NCBI GenBank assembly: GCA_044227705.1
Contig: JBGAWE010000012.1
Span: forward strand, 1-37,757
DNA: 37,757 nucleotides
Direction of reading: 5' to 3'
Source of the DNA: JANOQP01 sp044227705
GTDB taxonomy: Bacteria; Bacteroidota; Bacteroidia; Chitinophagales; Saprospiraceae
Shown here: in pieces, positions 7,964 to 16,018 of the stretch
Layout of the letters: every line of letters begins with the position of its first letter
Position numbering within the stretch: position 1 is the stretch's first letter
Notes under the pieces: generated by a model
Database searches by the model: none
What the model saw: only the letters and a program-made list of their open reading frames with translations
What the model was told of the DNA's origin: nothing
Position numbers and translations under genes: made by a program

Positions 7964-8581
7964 ATGAAGGACCGCCTCTCTGCCGACTTCTACCGCCGTA
8001 CCGACCCGCTTCTCGTCGCTCGCGAGCTGCTCGGAAAGCTCCTCGTCACCGAGTTCGACGGCGTTCGGACGAGCGGCCGAATCGTCGAGGCCGAGGCATA
8101 CCGGGCGCCCGACGACAGCGCCTGCCACGCCTACAAAAACCGCCGCACGCCGCGCACAGAGGTCATGTTCGCCGAGGGCGGCGTGGCCTACATCTATCTA
8201 TGTTATGGAATCCACCACCTGTTCAACGTGGTGACCGGCGAAGAGGGCATGGCCCACGCGGTGCTCATCCGCGCCGTCGAGCCGGTCGAGGGGGTGGAGG
8301 CGATGCTCGGGCGGCGGCGTTTTTCCAAAATCAAGCCCGAGCTGACAGCTGGCCCCGGCTCAGTCGGGATGGCGCTTGGGTTGAAAACATCGCTTTCGGG
8401 AGCCAGCCTTTTGGATTCAAAAAGCCCCGTCTGGATTGAAGACATCGGCTCGCAAGTGGTTGAAAGCCAGATAGTTGCCTCACCCCGAGTCGGCTGCGAG
8501 TTTGCGGGCGAGTCGGCTTTTTGGCCGTGGCGTTTCTCCGAAAAAGGGAATCAATTCGTCAGTCGCCCGCGCCCGTTTTGA
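7964..8581 (+). CDS. DNA-3-methyladenine (alkyladenine) glycosylase, AAG/MPG family
   Basis: 205 residues from the ATG at 7964 (MKDRLSADFYRRTDPLLVAR); the open frame runs further upstream but through the divergent gene. It excises alkylated purines in base-excision repair. Residues matching the human enzyme are visible: VEAEAY with the catalytic Glu44 and Tyr46, His55 at the spacing of human His136, the nearby TPRTEVMF, the Tyr-rich YIYLCYGIHHLFNVV, the AVLIRAVEP strand and LTAGPGSVGMALG. Length fits the bacterial family. Its 3' end overlaps the convergent asmA-like gene by 23 bp. Confidence 0.92.
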   Translation: MKDRLSADFYRRTDPLLVARELLGKLLVTEFDGVRTSGRIVEAEAYRAPDDSACHAYKNRRTPRTEVMFAEGGVAYIYLCYGIHHLFNVVTGEEGMAHAVLIRAVEPVEGVEAMLGRRRFSKIKPELTAGPGSVGMALGLKTSLSGASLLDSKSPVWIEDIGSQVVESQIVASPRVGCEFAGESAFWPWRFSEKGNQFVSRPRPF

Positions 8582-11165
8582 CCGCCGCCGCCTGGAAATT
8601 GTAGGTCGTCGGCATCGCTACGTCAATGCCCCGAAACTCGGCCTCGAGCGCGGCCGCGATGATTTTCCGCCGCGCCTCGCTCTTCTCGAACGCCTCTTTC
8701 ACCCCCCGCTTGTCTCGCCGAACCTCGTAGTTTTCGAGCTTGCAACACATCGAGTAGTAGAGGTTGAAAAGCCCGTTCTTCTCCGGCAGCGGGTCGAGCG
8801 ACTTGTCGTGCTTCTTCACCTTGTTGAGCAAGACCTGCCCGGCGTTGACCTTGAAATTGTAGTCCATGTTGTCGTCAAAATCCTGCTTGCCGCTCACCGT
8901 CAGATTGCAGGCGTTCGACTGGAGGAACATCACGGGGATGAAAACCGTCCGGTCGCGCACCTCGATGAAGTTCTGCATCTGCGTGAACTTGACCCTTTCG
9001 AGGTCCTCGACGTGGATGAACTTCGAGAAATCGCGCAGCATCGGGAGGTCGACCAGCTCGCCGTCGCGGCCGTTGAGGTCGGCGAGTACGCGCAGTTTTT
9101 TCATGTCGAAGTCGCCGTCGGCCGTCCAAAATGCATTGACGGCGACGCGCCCGTCGAGGCGGCCGCGCAGGTTTTTGTCGAGAATCGTCTCTTGCCCGAA
9201 GTTGTCGCATTGCCGCAAAGCCTCCTGCAAGTCGAGGTTTTTGCAAGTGATTCGGGCCTTCAGCCGGGGTTTTTCCTCGAAAAAAGCATTTCCTTCGAGG
9301 TGCAGCGAGCCGCGCATGGCCTCCACGTCGCCGGCGATTCGCAGGTCGTTGTGGTTGAAGCCGAGCTGGCCGGTGAAGTTTTTCGCGTCGATTTTCTTGT
9401 AGTTCAAGTTGGCAATCCGCGCCTCAAACGTGCCGACCAACAGGTCGGTCAGCCGCTGCCGGGTGAGGTTCTTCTCTGTTTTAAAAGAATCGGCCTGCCA
9501 CTTTTCAATTGAGCCGCTGCGCACGTTTTGCTCGACGGAGTTGATGGCCAAAAGCTCGTCGACGTCCAGATTTTGGGAAGTGAGATTGGCGAAAAACTGC
9601 GTCGCCGCCTTCTCTGTGTTCGCCGAATCGGCAAAAATGGCGGGCAGAAAATGGTGGAACTCGCCGCTGAAGGCCAGGTCGCTCGACTTGATTTTCAATT
9701 CGATGGTGTCGAGCGAGAGGATGTCGCCGGCCAGTCGAACGCGGCCGCGCGGGGCCTCAATCCAAGCTCCGTTGAACTTGACGGCCGCCTTGTCAAACTC
9801 GACCACGCCGCCCGTTTGCACCGCCGCGATGCCGCTCATCGAGGTCATGTTCTTGTATTTTCCTGTGACAATCAACGACTTGCAGACGATTCGACCGCTG
9901 CCCTCCGTGATTTTCGGCTCGTCGAAAAGCCCGAAACCGGCCTCGAGCGGCAGCGCGCCCGAGCAGGAAAAATCAACCTCGGGGTCGTCGAAATCGGTCA
10001 CTTCGAGCCGGAGGCTGATCGGTTCGCCGTCGAAACTTGCCGCGAAGTTTTCCACTGAGAACCGGCCCGGTTCGCCTGGCGCGGTCTCGACGCGGGCCTT
10101 GAAGCTCACCTTCTCGAGCGGCTTGTAAAGTTTCGAGCTGGTGATTTCGCCGTCGCGTAGTGAGAAGTCGACGGCGCAGTTCGGGCGGCGACCGGGCTTG
10201 TTTTTTCCGTGAACAAAACCGGCGAAGGTGTACTTGCCGGTGCTCGAAAAATCCTTGAAATAGCTCGCCAGCGATGCGGGCAGGAGGCTGAAAAGGATGC
10301 TAACGTCGCCCTCTTTCGAAGAGAAGCGGAGGTTCATGTTTGCCGCGTCGGCCTCGCGGACGACAGCGCCGTCGAGCGAGAGGACGTTGTCGCCGACCGA
10401 CAGCTCGGTCTTCTTCAAGACCCAGGCGTTTTTCTGCAAATCGACGGCGACGGCCGCGTCCCAGCCCATCGGCTGCTCGACGAGGAAGCGGTCGCCGTCG
10501 AGGTCGACGAACTGGCTGGTGAAGTCGGCGCGGGTGTCAAGGTTGAACCGCTTAGCCGAGAAATTGCCCGCGAACGTTGCGTTTTTGACCAAAAACCGGG
10601 CGGATTGCCTCGATTGTTCGTCAGAATAATCAACCAGCAGGTCGTGCCACTCGGCGAGGGATAGGTCGATGGCGGCGTTGTCGGCGGTCGGTTTTCGGCT
10701 CGTTTCTTTGAAGATGTCGTAGTTGGGCCGCCCCTGCCGGTCGTAGTTGATGCGCAGCACGCCATCGCGCAGCACGACCGAGCGCACCTCGATGGTGCTG
10801 CCAAAAAGGCTCATCAGCGAAAAACGGAAAGAGACCTCGCCCGCTCGCAGCAGCTCTTTTCCGAAGAAATCCTTTGCACGCACGTTTTGGAACGTGACCG
10901 TCGCGTCGGGGAAATAGCGGAGGAGCGAGAGGTCGGCGTCTGCCATTTTCAGCTCGGTTTTCAGATTCTTGCCGACTTGGGTGAGGACGCGCTTCGTCAC
11001 CTGCCGCGAGAAGAATGCGGCGACAACCACCAGCAAAACGACCGTCCCGCCGATCGCGATGAGCGAGCCGAACAAGATCTTTCGGCGGACGGAGCGGCGT
11101 TTTTTGGGCGGCTGATGGCCCGCCTTCGCTGAAGCTTCGGCAGGCAAGGGGGGCGACTGGTTCAT
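8559..11165 (-). CDS. AsmA-family large inner-membrane-anchored protein
   Basis: 868 residues. A Lys/Arg-rich cytoplasmic start and one membrane helix (about 31-52, ILFGSLIAIGGTVVLLVVVA) are followed by a long periplasmic region rich in beta strands. The stretch after the helix (LLRYFPDATVTFQNV, about 98-112) is typical of AsmA-like proteins, and the repeated amphipathic strands fit the repeating beta-groove fold of AsmA/TamB/YhdP-type lipid transfer proteins. A role in moving phospholipid between membranes is known for some relatives and is only inferred here. Residues 8-17 (LPAEASAKAG) are encoded by a REP-like palindrome reported separately. The stop overlaps the convergent glycosylase gene by 23 bp; serS lies upstream on the same strand with a terminator in between. 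Confidence 0.82.
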   Translation of the reverse strand: MNQSPPLPAEASAKAGHQPPKKRRSVRRKILFGSLIAIGGTVVLLVVVAAFFSRQVTKRVLTQVGKNLKTELKMADADLSLLRYFPDATVTFQNVRAKDFFGKELLRAGEVSFRFSLMSLFGSTIEVRSVVLRDGVLRINYDRQGRPNYDIFKETSRKPTADNAAIDLSLAEWHDLLVDYSDEQSRQSARFLVKNATFAGNFSAKRFNLDTRADFTSQFVDLDGDRFLVEQPMGWDAAVAVDLQKNAWVLKKTELSVGDNVLSLDGAVVREADAANMNLRFSSKEGDVSILFSLLPASLASYFKDFSSTGKYTFAGFVHGKNKPGRRPNCAVDFSLRDGEITSSKLYKPLEKVSFKARVETAPGEPGRFSVENFAASFDGEPISLRLEVTDFDDPEVDFSCSGALPLEAGFGLFDEPKITEGSGRIVCKSLIVTGKYKNMTSMSGIAAVQTGGVVEFDKAAVKFNGAWIEAPRGRVRLAGDILSLDTIELKIKSSDLAFSGEFHHFLPAIFADSANTEKAATQFFANLTSQNLDVDELLAINSVEQNVRSGSIEKWQADSFKTEKNLTRQRLTDLLVGTFEARIANLNYKKIDAKNFTGQLGFNHNDLRIAGDVEAMRGSLHLEGNAFFEEKPRLKARITCKNLDLQEALRQCDNFGQETILDKNLRGRLDGRVAVNAFWTADGDFDMKKLRVLADLNGRDGELVDLPMLRDFSKFIHVEDLERVKFTQMQNFIEVRDRTVFIPVMFLQSNACNLTVSGKQDFDDNMDYNFKVNAGQVLLNKVKKHDKSLDPLPEKNGLFNLYYSMCCKLENYEVRRDKRGVKEAFEKSEARRKIIAAALEAEFRGIDVAMPTTYNFQAAAVKTGAGD
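11122..11145. repeat. REP-like imperfect palindrome inside the asmA-like coding sequence
   Basis: GCCTTCGCTGAAGCTTCGGC, followed by AGGC, is an imperfect palindrome around the perfect 8-mer GAAGCTTC. It encodes PAEASAKA in the N-terminal cytoplasmic tail of the AsmA-like protein. I recall this sequence and its translations as dispersed repeats in many bacterial genomes; that recollection needs a genome search. The core resembles the GAAGCT..AGCTTC core of the inverted pair at 33.2 kb. Confidence 0.5.
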
Positions 11166-11186
11166 TTTTTTTGAAGATGTTTTGTT

Positions 11187-11233
11187 TCAAAAAAGAATGC
11201 CAACGCATTGACAATCAATGGGTTGGCATTCTT
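11187..11233 (-). terminator. Terminator of serS
   Basis: Perfect 12-bp stem AAGAATGCCAAC/GTTGGCATTCTT (11193-11204 with 11222-11233). Inside it, after one G/G mismatch, lies a further 5-bp stem CATTG/CAATG around a 5-nt loop. On the minus strand the stem ends in TTCTTTTTTG, the expected U-tract, 20 bp beyond the serS stop. Confidence 0.85.
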
Positions 11234-11253
11234 CATCAGTCGGAAAGGTCATG

Positions 11254-12531
11254 TCAAATCATGTCAAACCCTGCGTATTTCCTCAGCACTTTCGGCAGGC
11301 GGATGCCCTCCGGCGTCTGGTTGTTCTCCAAAAGCGCGGCGACGATCCGGGCCAGCGCGAGCGCCGAGCCGTTGAGCGTGTGCGCCAACTGGATGTTGCC
11401 CGAAGAGTCGCGGAACCGGATTTGGGCGCGGTTGCTCTGAAAGGTCTCGAAATTGGAGACCGACGACACCTCCAGCCACCGCCCCTGCGCCGCCGACCAG
11501 ACCTCGAAGTCGTAGGTCACGGCCGAGGCGAAGCCCATGTCGCCGCCGCAGAGCCGAAGGATCCGGTAGGGCAGCTCGAGCTTGTCCATGAGCTTGGAGA
11601 CGTGGCGAATCATCCACTGGTGCGTCTTGTGCGAGCGTTCGGGGTGCTCGAAGACGACGATCTCCACCTTGTCGAACTGGTGCACCCGGTTCAGCCCCCG
11701 TACGTGCGCGCCCCACGCGCCCGCTTCGCGGCGGAAGCAGGGCGTGTAGGCCGTCATCTTAATGGGGAACTGTTTTTCGTCGAGGATTTCTCCGCGCAGG
11801 ATGTTCGTCACCGGCACCTCCGAGGTCGGGATGAGATAGAGGCCGTCGCGCTCGGCGAAGTACATCTGGCCCTCCTTGTCGGGCAGTTGGCCGGTGCCAC
11901 GGGCGGAGTCGGCGTTGACCAAAAGGGGCGGCTCGATTTCCTCGAAACCTGCCTTCACCGCCTCGTCGAGGAAGAAGTTGATGAGGGCGCGCTGCAATCT
12001 CGCGCCCTTGCCGCGATAAACGGGGAAGCCCGAGCCGGTCAGTTTCACGCCGAGTTCGAGGTCGAAGAGGTTGTATTTTTTGGCCAAATCCCAGTGCGGC
12101 ACCGAGCCTTCGGGGAGGACGGGCAGGGGCTTGTCCCAGCTTTTGAAGACGAGGTTGTCGTCGGGCGTCTTCCCCTCTGGCACCGACTTGTGCGGCACGT
12201 TCGGGACGGAGAGCAGGAAGCCTTCCAGCTCGTACCCGGCAGCGGTTTTCTCCTCCTCGTAGACGCGCGACTTTTCCTTGAGCGAGGCGACCTGTGCCTT
12301 CATGCTTTCGGCCTCGTCCTTCTTGCCCTGCGCCATCGCCTGGCCGATGAGCCTGGAGAGGCGGTTCTGCTCGGCGAGGGTGTCGTCGAGGAGCTTTTGC
12401 GCGGCGCGGCGGGCATCGTCGGCCTTTAGAATCTTGTCAACAACTTTGAGGTCGTCGTTCGACCAATTGCGCTTTCGCAGACCAGCAAGGACGCGCCGCT
12501 TCTCCTCGCGGATGACTTTTACTTGAAGCAT
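11254..12531 (-). CDS. serS: Seryl-tRNA synthetase
   Basis: 425 residues, the usual length. It charges tRNA-Ser with serine in the cytosol. The N-terminal coiled-coil tRNA-binding arm (about 27-110) is evident from the Lys/Glu/Ala-rich heptads. The class II catalytic core contains TSEVPVTN, motif 2 (YTPCFRREAGAWG then VRGLNRVHQF) and motif 3 (LNGSALALARIVAALLENNQ). The usual GRDTRGL of motif 2 is GAHVRGL here, a variation in a normally well-kept turn, but the key arginines remain. The start ATG (MLQVKVIREE) matches the family N-terminus. Confidence 0.95.
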   Translation of the reverse strand: MLQVKVIREEKRRVLAGLRKRNWSNDDLKVVDKILKADDARRAAQKLLDDTLAEQNRLSRLIGQAMAQGKKDEAESMKAQVASLKEKSRVYEEEKTAAGYELEGFLLSVPNVPHKSVPEGKTPDDNLVFKSWDKPLPVLPEGSVPHWDLAKKYNLFDLELGVKLTGSGFPVYRGKGARLQRALINFFLDEAVKAGFEEIEPPLLVNADSARGTGQLPDKEGQMYFAERDGLYLIPTSEVPVTNILRGEILDEKQFPIKMTAYTPCFRREAGAWGAHVRGLNRVHQFDKVEIVVFEHPERSHKTHQWMIRHVSKLMDKLELPYRILRLCGGDMGFASAVTYDFEVWSAAQGRWLEVSSVSNFETFQSNRAQIRFRDSSGNIQLAHTLNGSALALARIVAALLENNQTPEGIRLPKVLRKYAGFDMI

Positions 12532-13103
12532 TTTCGGTGGACTCTTTTAGGTCAAATCTCGTTCAAGCCTTTGGCTTTTAACTTTTTACACAATTTCAAA
12601 AAACAACTCTCGCCCGGGGTCGGCGCAAGGGCTGGCAACATTTTCGGCCTCTCTCTCGTTCAAAAGGCCACGTACCGGGACGGGCTTTCAGGCAAAAAAT
12701 TGACCGCAAAAAGCGGGCAATGATACTTGAAATTAAAAAGCCCAATTACATTTGCCGCATCGATTCCTCGTTGGCCCCGCCCATTCCGGAAGACCGGCTG
12801 TGAAAAATCCCCTGTTTTTTTCGACCGAAAACCGCTGAACGCAACGTCTGCGAAACCGCTGGCGCAAGGCCGTTGGCAGAAGCCAAAAGGCCGTCAGGTT
12901 CACGAAACAAGTCCAAGATTTTACAGAAAAATTCTCCACCCGAGAAGCCCGCCGACCGTCGCGAGAAGCCCGTTTTGAGAACGGTTTCGGCTCACATCGT
13001 TCAACAAAGCCTCGTCCAAATTTTCCGAGCAAGACCAACAACACAAGCATCCTGCGCCCGCCCGGCGCGATGAGAAACGCATTTACTTTTTCCCACCTCT
13101 ACC
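12532..13103. other. Intergenic region between divergent serS and rho; probable rho leader
   Basis: No convincing gene lies in these 572 bp; short open frames on both strands have no recognisable features or start context. On the minus strand GAGATTTG (12560 to 12553) is a one-mismatch -7 box for serS. On the plus strand a TACATTTG box at 12747 would give rho a leader of about 340 nt. That leader is rich in C and A with few strong stems, as in the rut-type sites Rho binds, so autogenous control of rho is plausible, as known in E. coli, but this is inference. Confidence 0.4.
12727..12754 (+). promoter_or_regulatory. rho: Candidate promoter for rho
   Basis: TTG (12727-12729), 17-nt spacer, TACATTTG (12747-12754, exact TAnnTTTG). 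It lies about 350 bp before the rho start, implying an unusually long leader. The spacer is two bases short of the usual range. Confidence 0.4.
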
Positions 13104-14957
13104 ATGTACGACATTATTCAGCTTTCAGACAAGCTGGTGCCTGAACTTAAGGAAATCGCCGCCGCGCTCGGCATCAAGAACAGCGCGAAACTCACCAAAC
13201 AGGACCTCATCTACAAAATCCTCGACGAGCAGGCCCTCGCCAACCAGGGCCTCAAAACCGCCGCCGATGTTAAAAAACGGCCCCAGGCCGAGCCGGTGGC
13301 AGAGGCCAACGGCTCGCCCGCCGCCGAACCCGCCGCGAAGGCCGCCGGGCAGAAAATCCAGAAGCGTATTGCTGCGAAAAAGACCGCCCCAGTGCCGGTA
13401 GCAGCCGAGCCGGCCGAGCCAACCGAGCCGATTGCCACCACGGTTGAGCAACCGGCAGAAGAACCCGGCCAGCCAGGCAACCGCCGGTTCGTGGTGAAAA
13501 AACCGGCCATCGTCGCCCAGCCCGAAAACTCGGGGGCCGAGCGCGTAGCCGAGCGCGAAGAACCCGCCGAACGCCGCAGCGTCGCCGTTCGCGAGGACGA
13601 CCGCCGCCGGAAAGTCCCGGCTGGGGCAGGCCGCAACGTCCGCCGGGCCGACGACGACGACGACGATTTCTATCAATCGCGCGGCGGCCAACAGAACGGC
13701 GGCGGCGAGGAAGACGACGACGAATACTATCAAAACCGCCGTCGCGGTGGCGGCGACTTTGACGACAGGCCCCGCCAGATGGAGCCTTCCGAGGAGATGC
13801 CCTCTATCAAAGGTGAAAGATTTGATGTCGAACTCGACGGAATCGTTGAGGGCGAGGGCGTCCTCGAAATGATGCCTGACGGTTTCGGCTTCCTCCGCTC
13901 GGCCGACTACAACTACCTCACCTCGCCTGACGACATCTACGTCTCGCCCTCTCAGATCAAACTTTTCAGCCTCAAAACGGGCGACACCGTGAAGGGCGCC
14001 GTCCGCCCGCCGAAAGAGGGCGAGAAGTATTTCGCCCTCCTCAAAGTCAGCTCCATCAACGGCCTCGACCCGAAGGACGTGAAAGACCGAGTGCCGTTTG
14101 AGTACCTCACGCCGCTCTTCCCGACGGAAAAATTCAACCTGCTCACCTCGTCCAATGGCCGCGACTATGGCAACAGGATGATCGAGCTTTTCGCCCCCAT
14201 TGGGAAGGGCCAGCGCGGCCTCATCGTCGCGCAGCCGAAAACCGGTAAGACCTTCCTCCTGAAGGACATCGCCAACGCCATCTCGCGCAACCACCCGGAG
14301 GCCTACCTCATTGTCCTGCTCGTCGACGAGCGGCCGGAGGAGGTGACGGACATGAAGCGCTCGGTCAATGCCGAGGTCGTCTCCTCGACCTTCGACGAAC
14401 AAGCTGACAACCACGTCCGGGTGGCCAACATCGTTTTGGAAAAGGCGAAACGCATGGTCGAGTGCGGCCATGATGTGGTCATTTTGCTCGACTCCATCAC
14501 CCGCCTGGCGCGGGCCTACAACACCGTCGCGCCCGCCTCGGGCAAGGTCTTGTCGGGCGGCGTCGAGGCGAACGCGCTGCACAAGCCCAAAAAATTCTTC
14601 GGCGCGGCCCGCAAAATCGAGAACGGCGGCTCGCTGACCATCCTTGCCACCGCCCTCGTCGATACCGGCTCGAAAATGGACGGCGTCATCTTCGAGGAGT
14701 TCAAGGGCACGGGCAACATGGAGTTGCAGCTCGACCGCAACCTCTCCAACAAGCGAATCTATCCGAGCATCGACCTGACCAAATCGAGCACCCGCCGCGA
14801 GGACCTGCTCATGGACAAAGACACGCTGCAACGGATGTTCATCCTGCGCAACCACCTTGCCGACATGAAGCCCGACGAGGCCATCGAGTTCCTGCTCAAG
14901 CATATGCGGCACACACAGTCGAACGACGAGTTTTTGGCAAGCATGAACCAACGCTGA
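13104..14957 (+). CDS. rho: Transcription termination factor Rho with a long disordered insertion
   Basis: 617 residues, about 200 more than E. coli Rho. It is a hexameric RNA-dependent ATPase that ends transcription. The N-terminal Rho_N helix-extended-helix domain is at 1-43. Residues 44 to about 238 are an Ala/Pro/Glu-rich then Arg/Asp/Gly/Gln-rich low-complexity insertion, including DDDDDDFYQSRGGQQNGGG and a second acidic-Tyr-Arg-Gly block. The cold-shock RNA-binding domain (about 239-315) begins GEGVLEMMPDGFGFLRS. The RecA-type ATPase has Walker A QPKTGKT (about 377-383), Walker B VVILLDSITRLARAYN and the conserved GGVEANALHKPKKFFGAAR to EEFKGTGNMELQLDR region. Such insertions occur in Bacteroidota Rho, and in Bacteroides the disordered region drives phase separation. 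Start ATG matches the family N-terminus. Two genes follow closely downstream. Confidence 0.96.
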   Translation: MYDIIQLSDKLVPELKEIAAALGIKNSAKLTKQDLIYKILDEQALANQGLKTAADVKKRPQAEPVAEANGSPAAEPAAKAAGQKIQKRIAAKKTAPVPVAAEPAEPTEPIATTVEQPAEEPGQPGNRRFVVKKPAIVAQPENSGAERVAEREEPAERRSVAVREDDRRRKVPAGAGRNVRRADDDDDDFYQSRGGQQNGGGEEDDDEYYQNRRRGGGDFDDRPRQMEPSEEMPSIKGERFDVELDGIVEGEGVLEMMPDGFGFLRSADYNYLTSPDDIYVSPSQIKLFSLKTGDTVKGAVRPPKEGEKYFALLKVSSINGLDPKDVKDRVPFEYLTPLFPTEKFNLLTSSNGRDYGNRMIELFAPIGKGQRGLIVAQPKTGKTFLLKDIANAISRNHPEAYLIVLLVDERPEEVTDMKRSVNAEVVSSTFDEQADNHVRVANIVLEKAKRMVECGHDVVILLDSITRLARAYNTVAPASGKVLSGGVEANALHKPKKFFGAARKIENGGSLTILATALVDTGSKMDGVIFEEFKGTGNMELQLDRNLSNKRIYPSIDLTKSSTRREDLLMDKDTLQRMFILRNHLADMKPDEAIEFLLKHMRHTQSNDEFLASMNQR

Positions 14958-14981
14958 TCTGGCTGAACCGGCCATTTTTCT

Positions 14982-15242
14982 ATGAAAACGCTGGTGAATT
15001 CGTGGTTTTGGGTCTGCCTGCTCTGCGCGACACTTGGCCTCGCGCCCTTTTTCCCCGAGCCACATATTTGGGGGAAATTGCGCTGGATAGACGGTGGAGC
15101 CATCGGCATGAAGCCAATCGACTGGTACGATTTCCTGCTCCACGCCGGGCCATGGGCCTTGCTCGGGCGGCTGGCCTTTCTGGAGTCGCTCTCCCTTTTT
15201 GAGAAGACCTCGAAGGCCCGCTTTTTAAATTTCCCAACTTGA
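14982..15242 (+). CDS. Small membrane protein of unknown function
   Basis: 86 residues with two hydrophobic segments (about 5-24 and 50-66), connected by a conserved-looking stretch (EPHIWGKLRWIDGG then MKPIDWYDFLLHAGPW). It resembles short conserved hypothetical proteins I have seen in Bacteroidota, but no function is known. It starts 24 bp after the rho stop and ends 4 bp before the SDR gene, so co-transcription with both is likely. Regular GC-rich codon use and the tight spacing support it as real. Confidence 0.65.
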   Translation: MKTLVNSWFWVCLLCATLGLAPFFPEPHIWGKLRWIDGGAIGMKPIDWYDFLLHAGPWALLGRLAFLESLSLFEKTSKARFLNFPT

Positions 15243-15246
15243 GAAA

Positions 15247-15948
15247 ATGGCTGAAAACCCGGTTGCCGTCATCACCGGCGCGACGAAGGGGCTGGGCCGC
15301 GCGATGGCCGAACGGTTCGTCCGCGAGGGTTTCGACATTGTCGCCTGCGCCCGCTCGGAGGCCGACCTTTTTGAGCTGAGGACCTCGCTCGAATCGGCGG
15401 CCGCGAACCGCGTCCACACCCTCGCAGCCGATTTCGGGAAGAAGGAGGACGTGGCCGCCTTCGCCCGTTTCGTAGAAAAAACCGCCCCTTCGACAGCCGT
15501 TTTGATAAACAACGCCGGTGTCTACCTGCCCGGCAACGTGAGCGACGAACCCGACGGCCGCCTCGAAAAGCTCCTGCAGGTCAACCTCTTGAGTGCCTAT
15601 GAACTGACGCGCAGCCTCCTCGCCGCCCGCCCACCGCGCCATGTTTTCAACATTTGCAGTGTCGCCAGCTTGATGGCCTATCCGGGCGGCGGCTCCTATT
15701 CCATCTCGAAGTTCGCCCTCCTCGGTTTCTCCAAAAACCTGCGCGAGGAGCTGAAGCCACGCGGCATCAAAGTGACCGCCGTCCTGCCCGGCGCGACCTG
15801 GTCGGATTCGTGGCGCGGCGTCGAGCTGCCCGAGGAAAGGCTGATGCAGGCCCGCGACATTGCTGACATGGTCTGGGCGGCGTTCAACCTTTCGCCCTCG
15901 GCCGTCGTCGAGGACATCGTTTTGCGCCCGCAACTCGGCGACCTGTGA
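15247..15948 (+). CDS. Short-chain dehydrogenase/reductase
   Basis: 233 residues, a classical SDR of typical length. The Rossmann cofactor motif TGATKGLG is at about 11-18, NNAG (about 90-93) follows, the catalytic Ser is in NICSVAS and the Tyr-x-x-x-Lys pair is YSISK. The Arg in CARSEAD after the second strand suggests NADP(H) preference. The substrate cannot be read from sequence; the form resembles bacterial 3-ketoacyl-ACP reductase-like or sepiapterin-reductase-like SDRs. It follows the small membrane protein gene by 4 bp. Confidence 0.9.
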   Translation: MAENPVAVITGATKGLGRAMAERFVREGFDIVACARSEADLFELRTSLESAAANRVHTLAADFGKKEDVAAFARFVEKTAPSTAVLINNAGVYLPGNVSDEPDGRLEKLLQVNLLSAYELTRSLLAARPPRHVFNICSVASLMAYPGGGSYSISKFALLGFSKNLREELKPRGIKVTAVLPGATWSDSWRGVELPEERLMQARDIADMVWAAFNLSPSAVVEDIVLRPQLGDL

Positions 15949-16018
15949 AGGCATCGGCGTTCGGCGGCCTGCCTACTTTCGCCGTTGGCCCCATCGCTTT
16001 TCAAAATTTTGACCGCTC

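Noticed and set aside
12733..13050. 105-codon minus-strand frame and overlapping plus-strand frames between serS and rho
   Set aside because: No recognisable motif, no start context and composition unlike the neighbours; treated as leader DNA.
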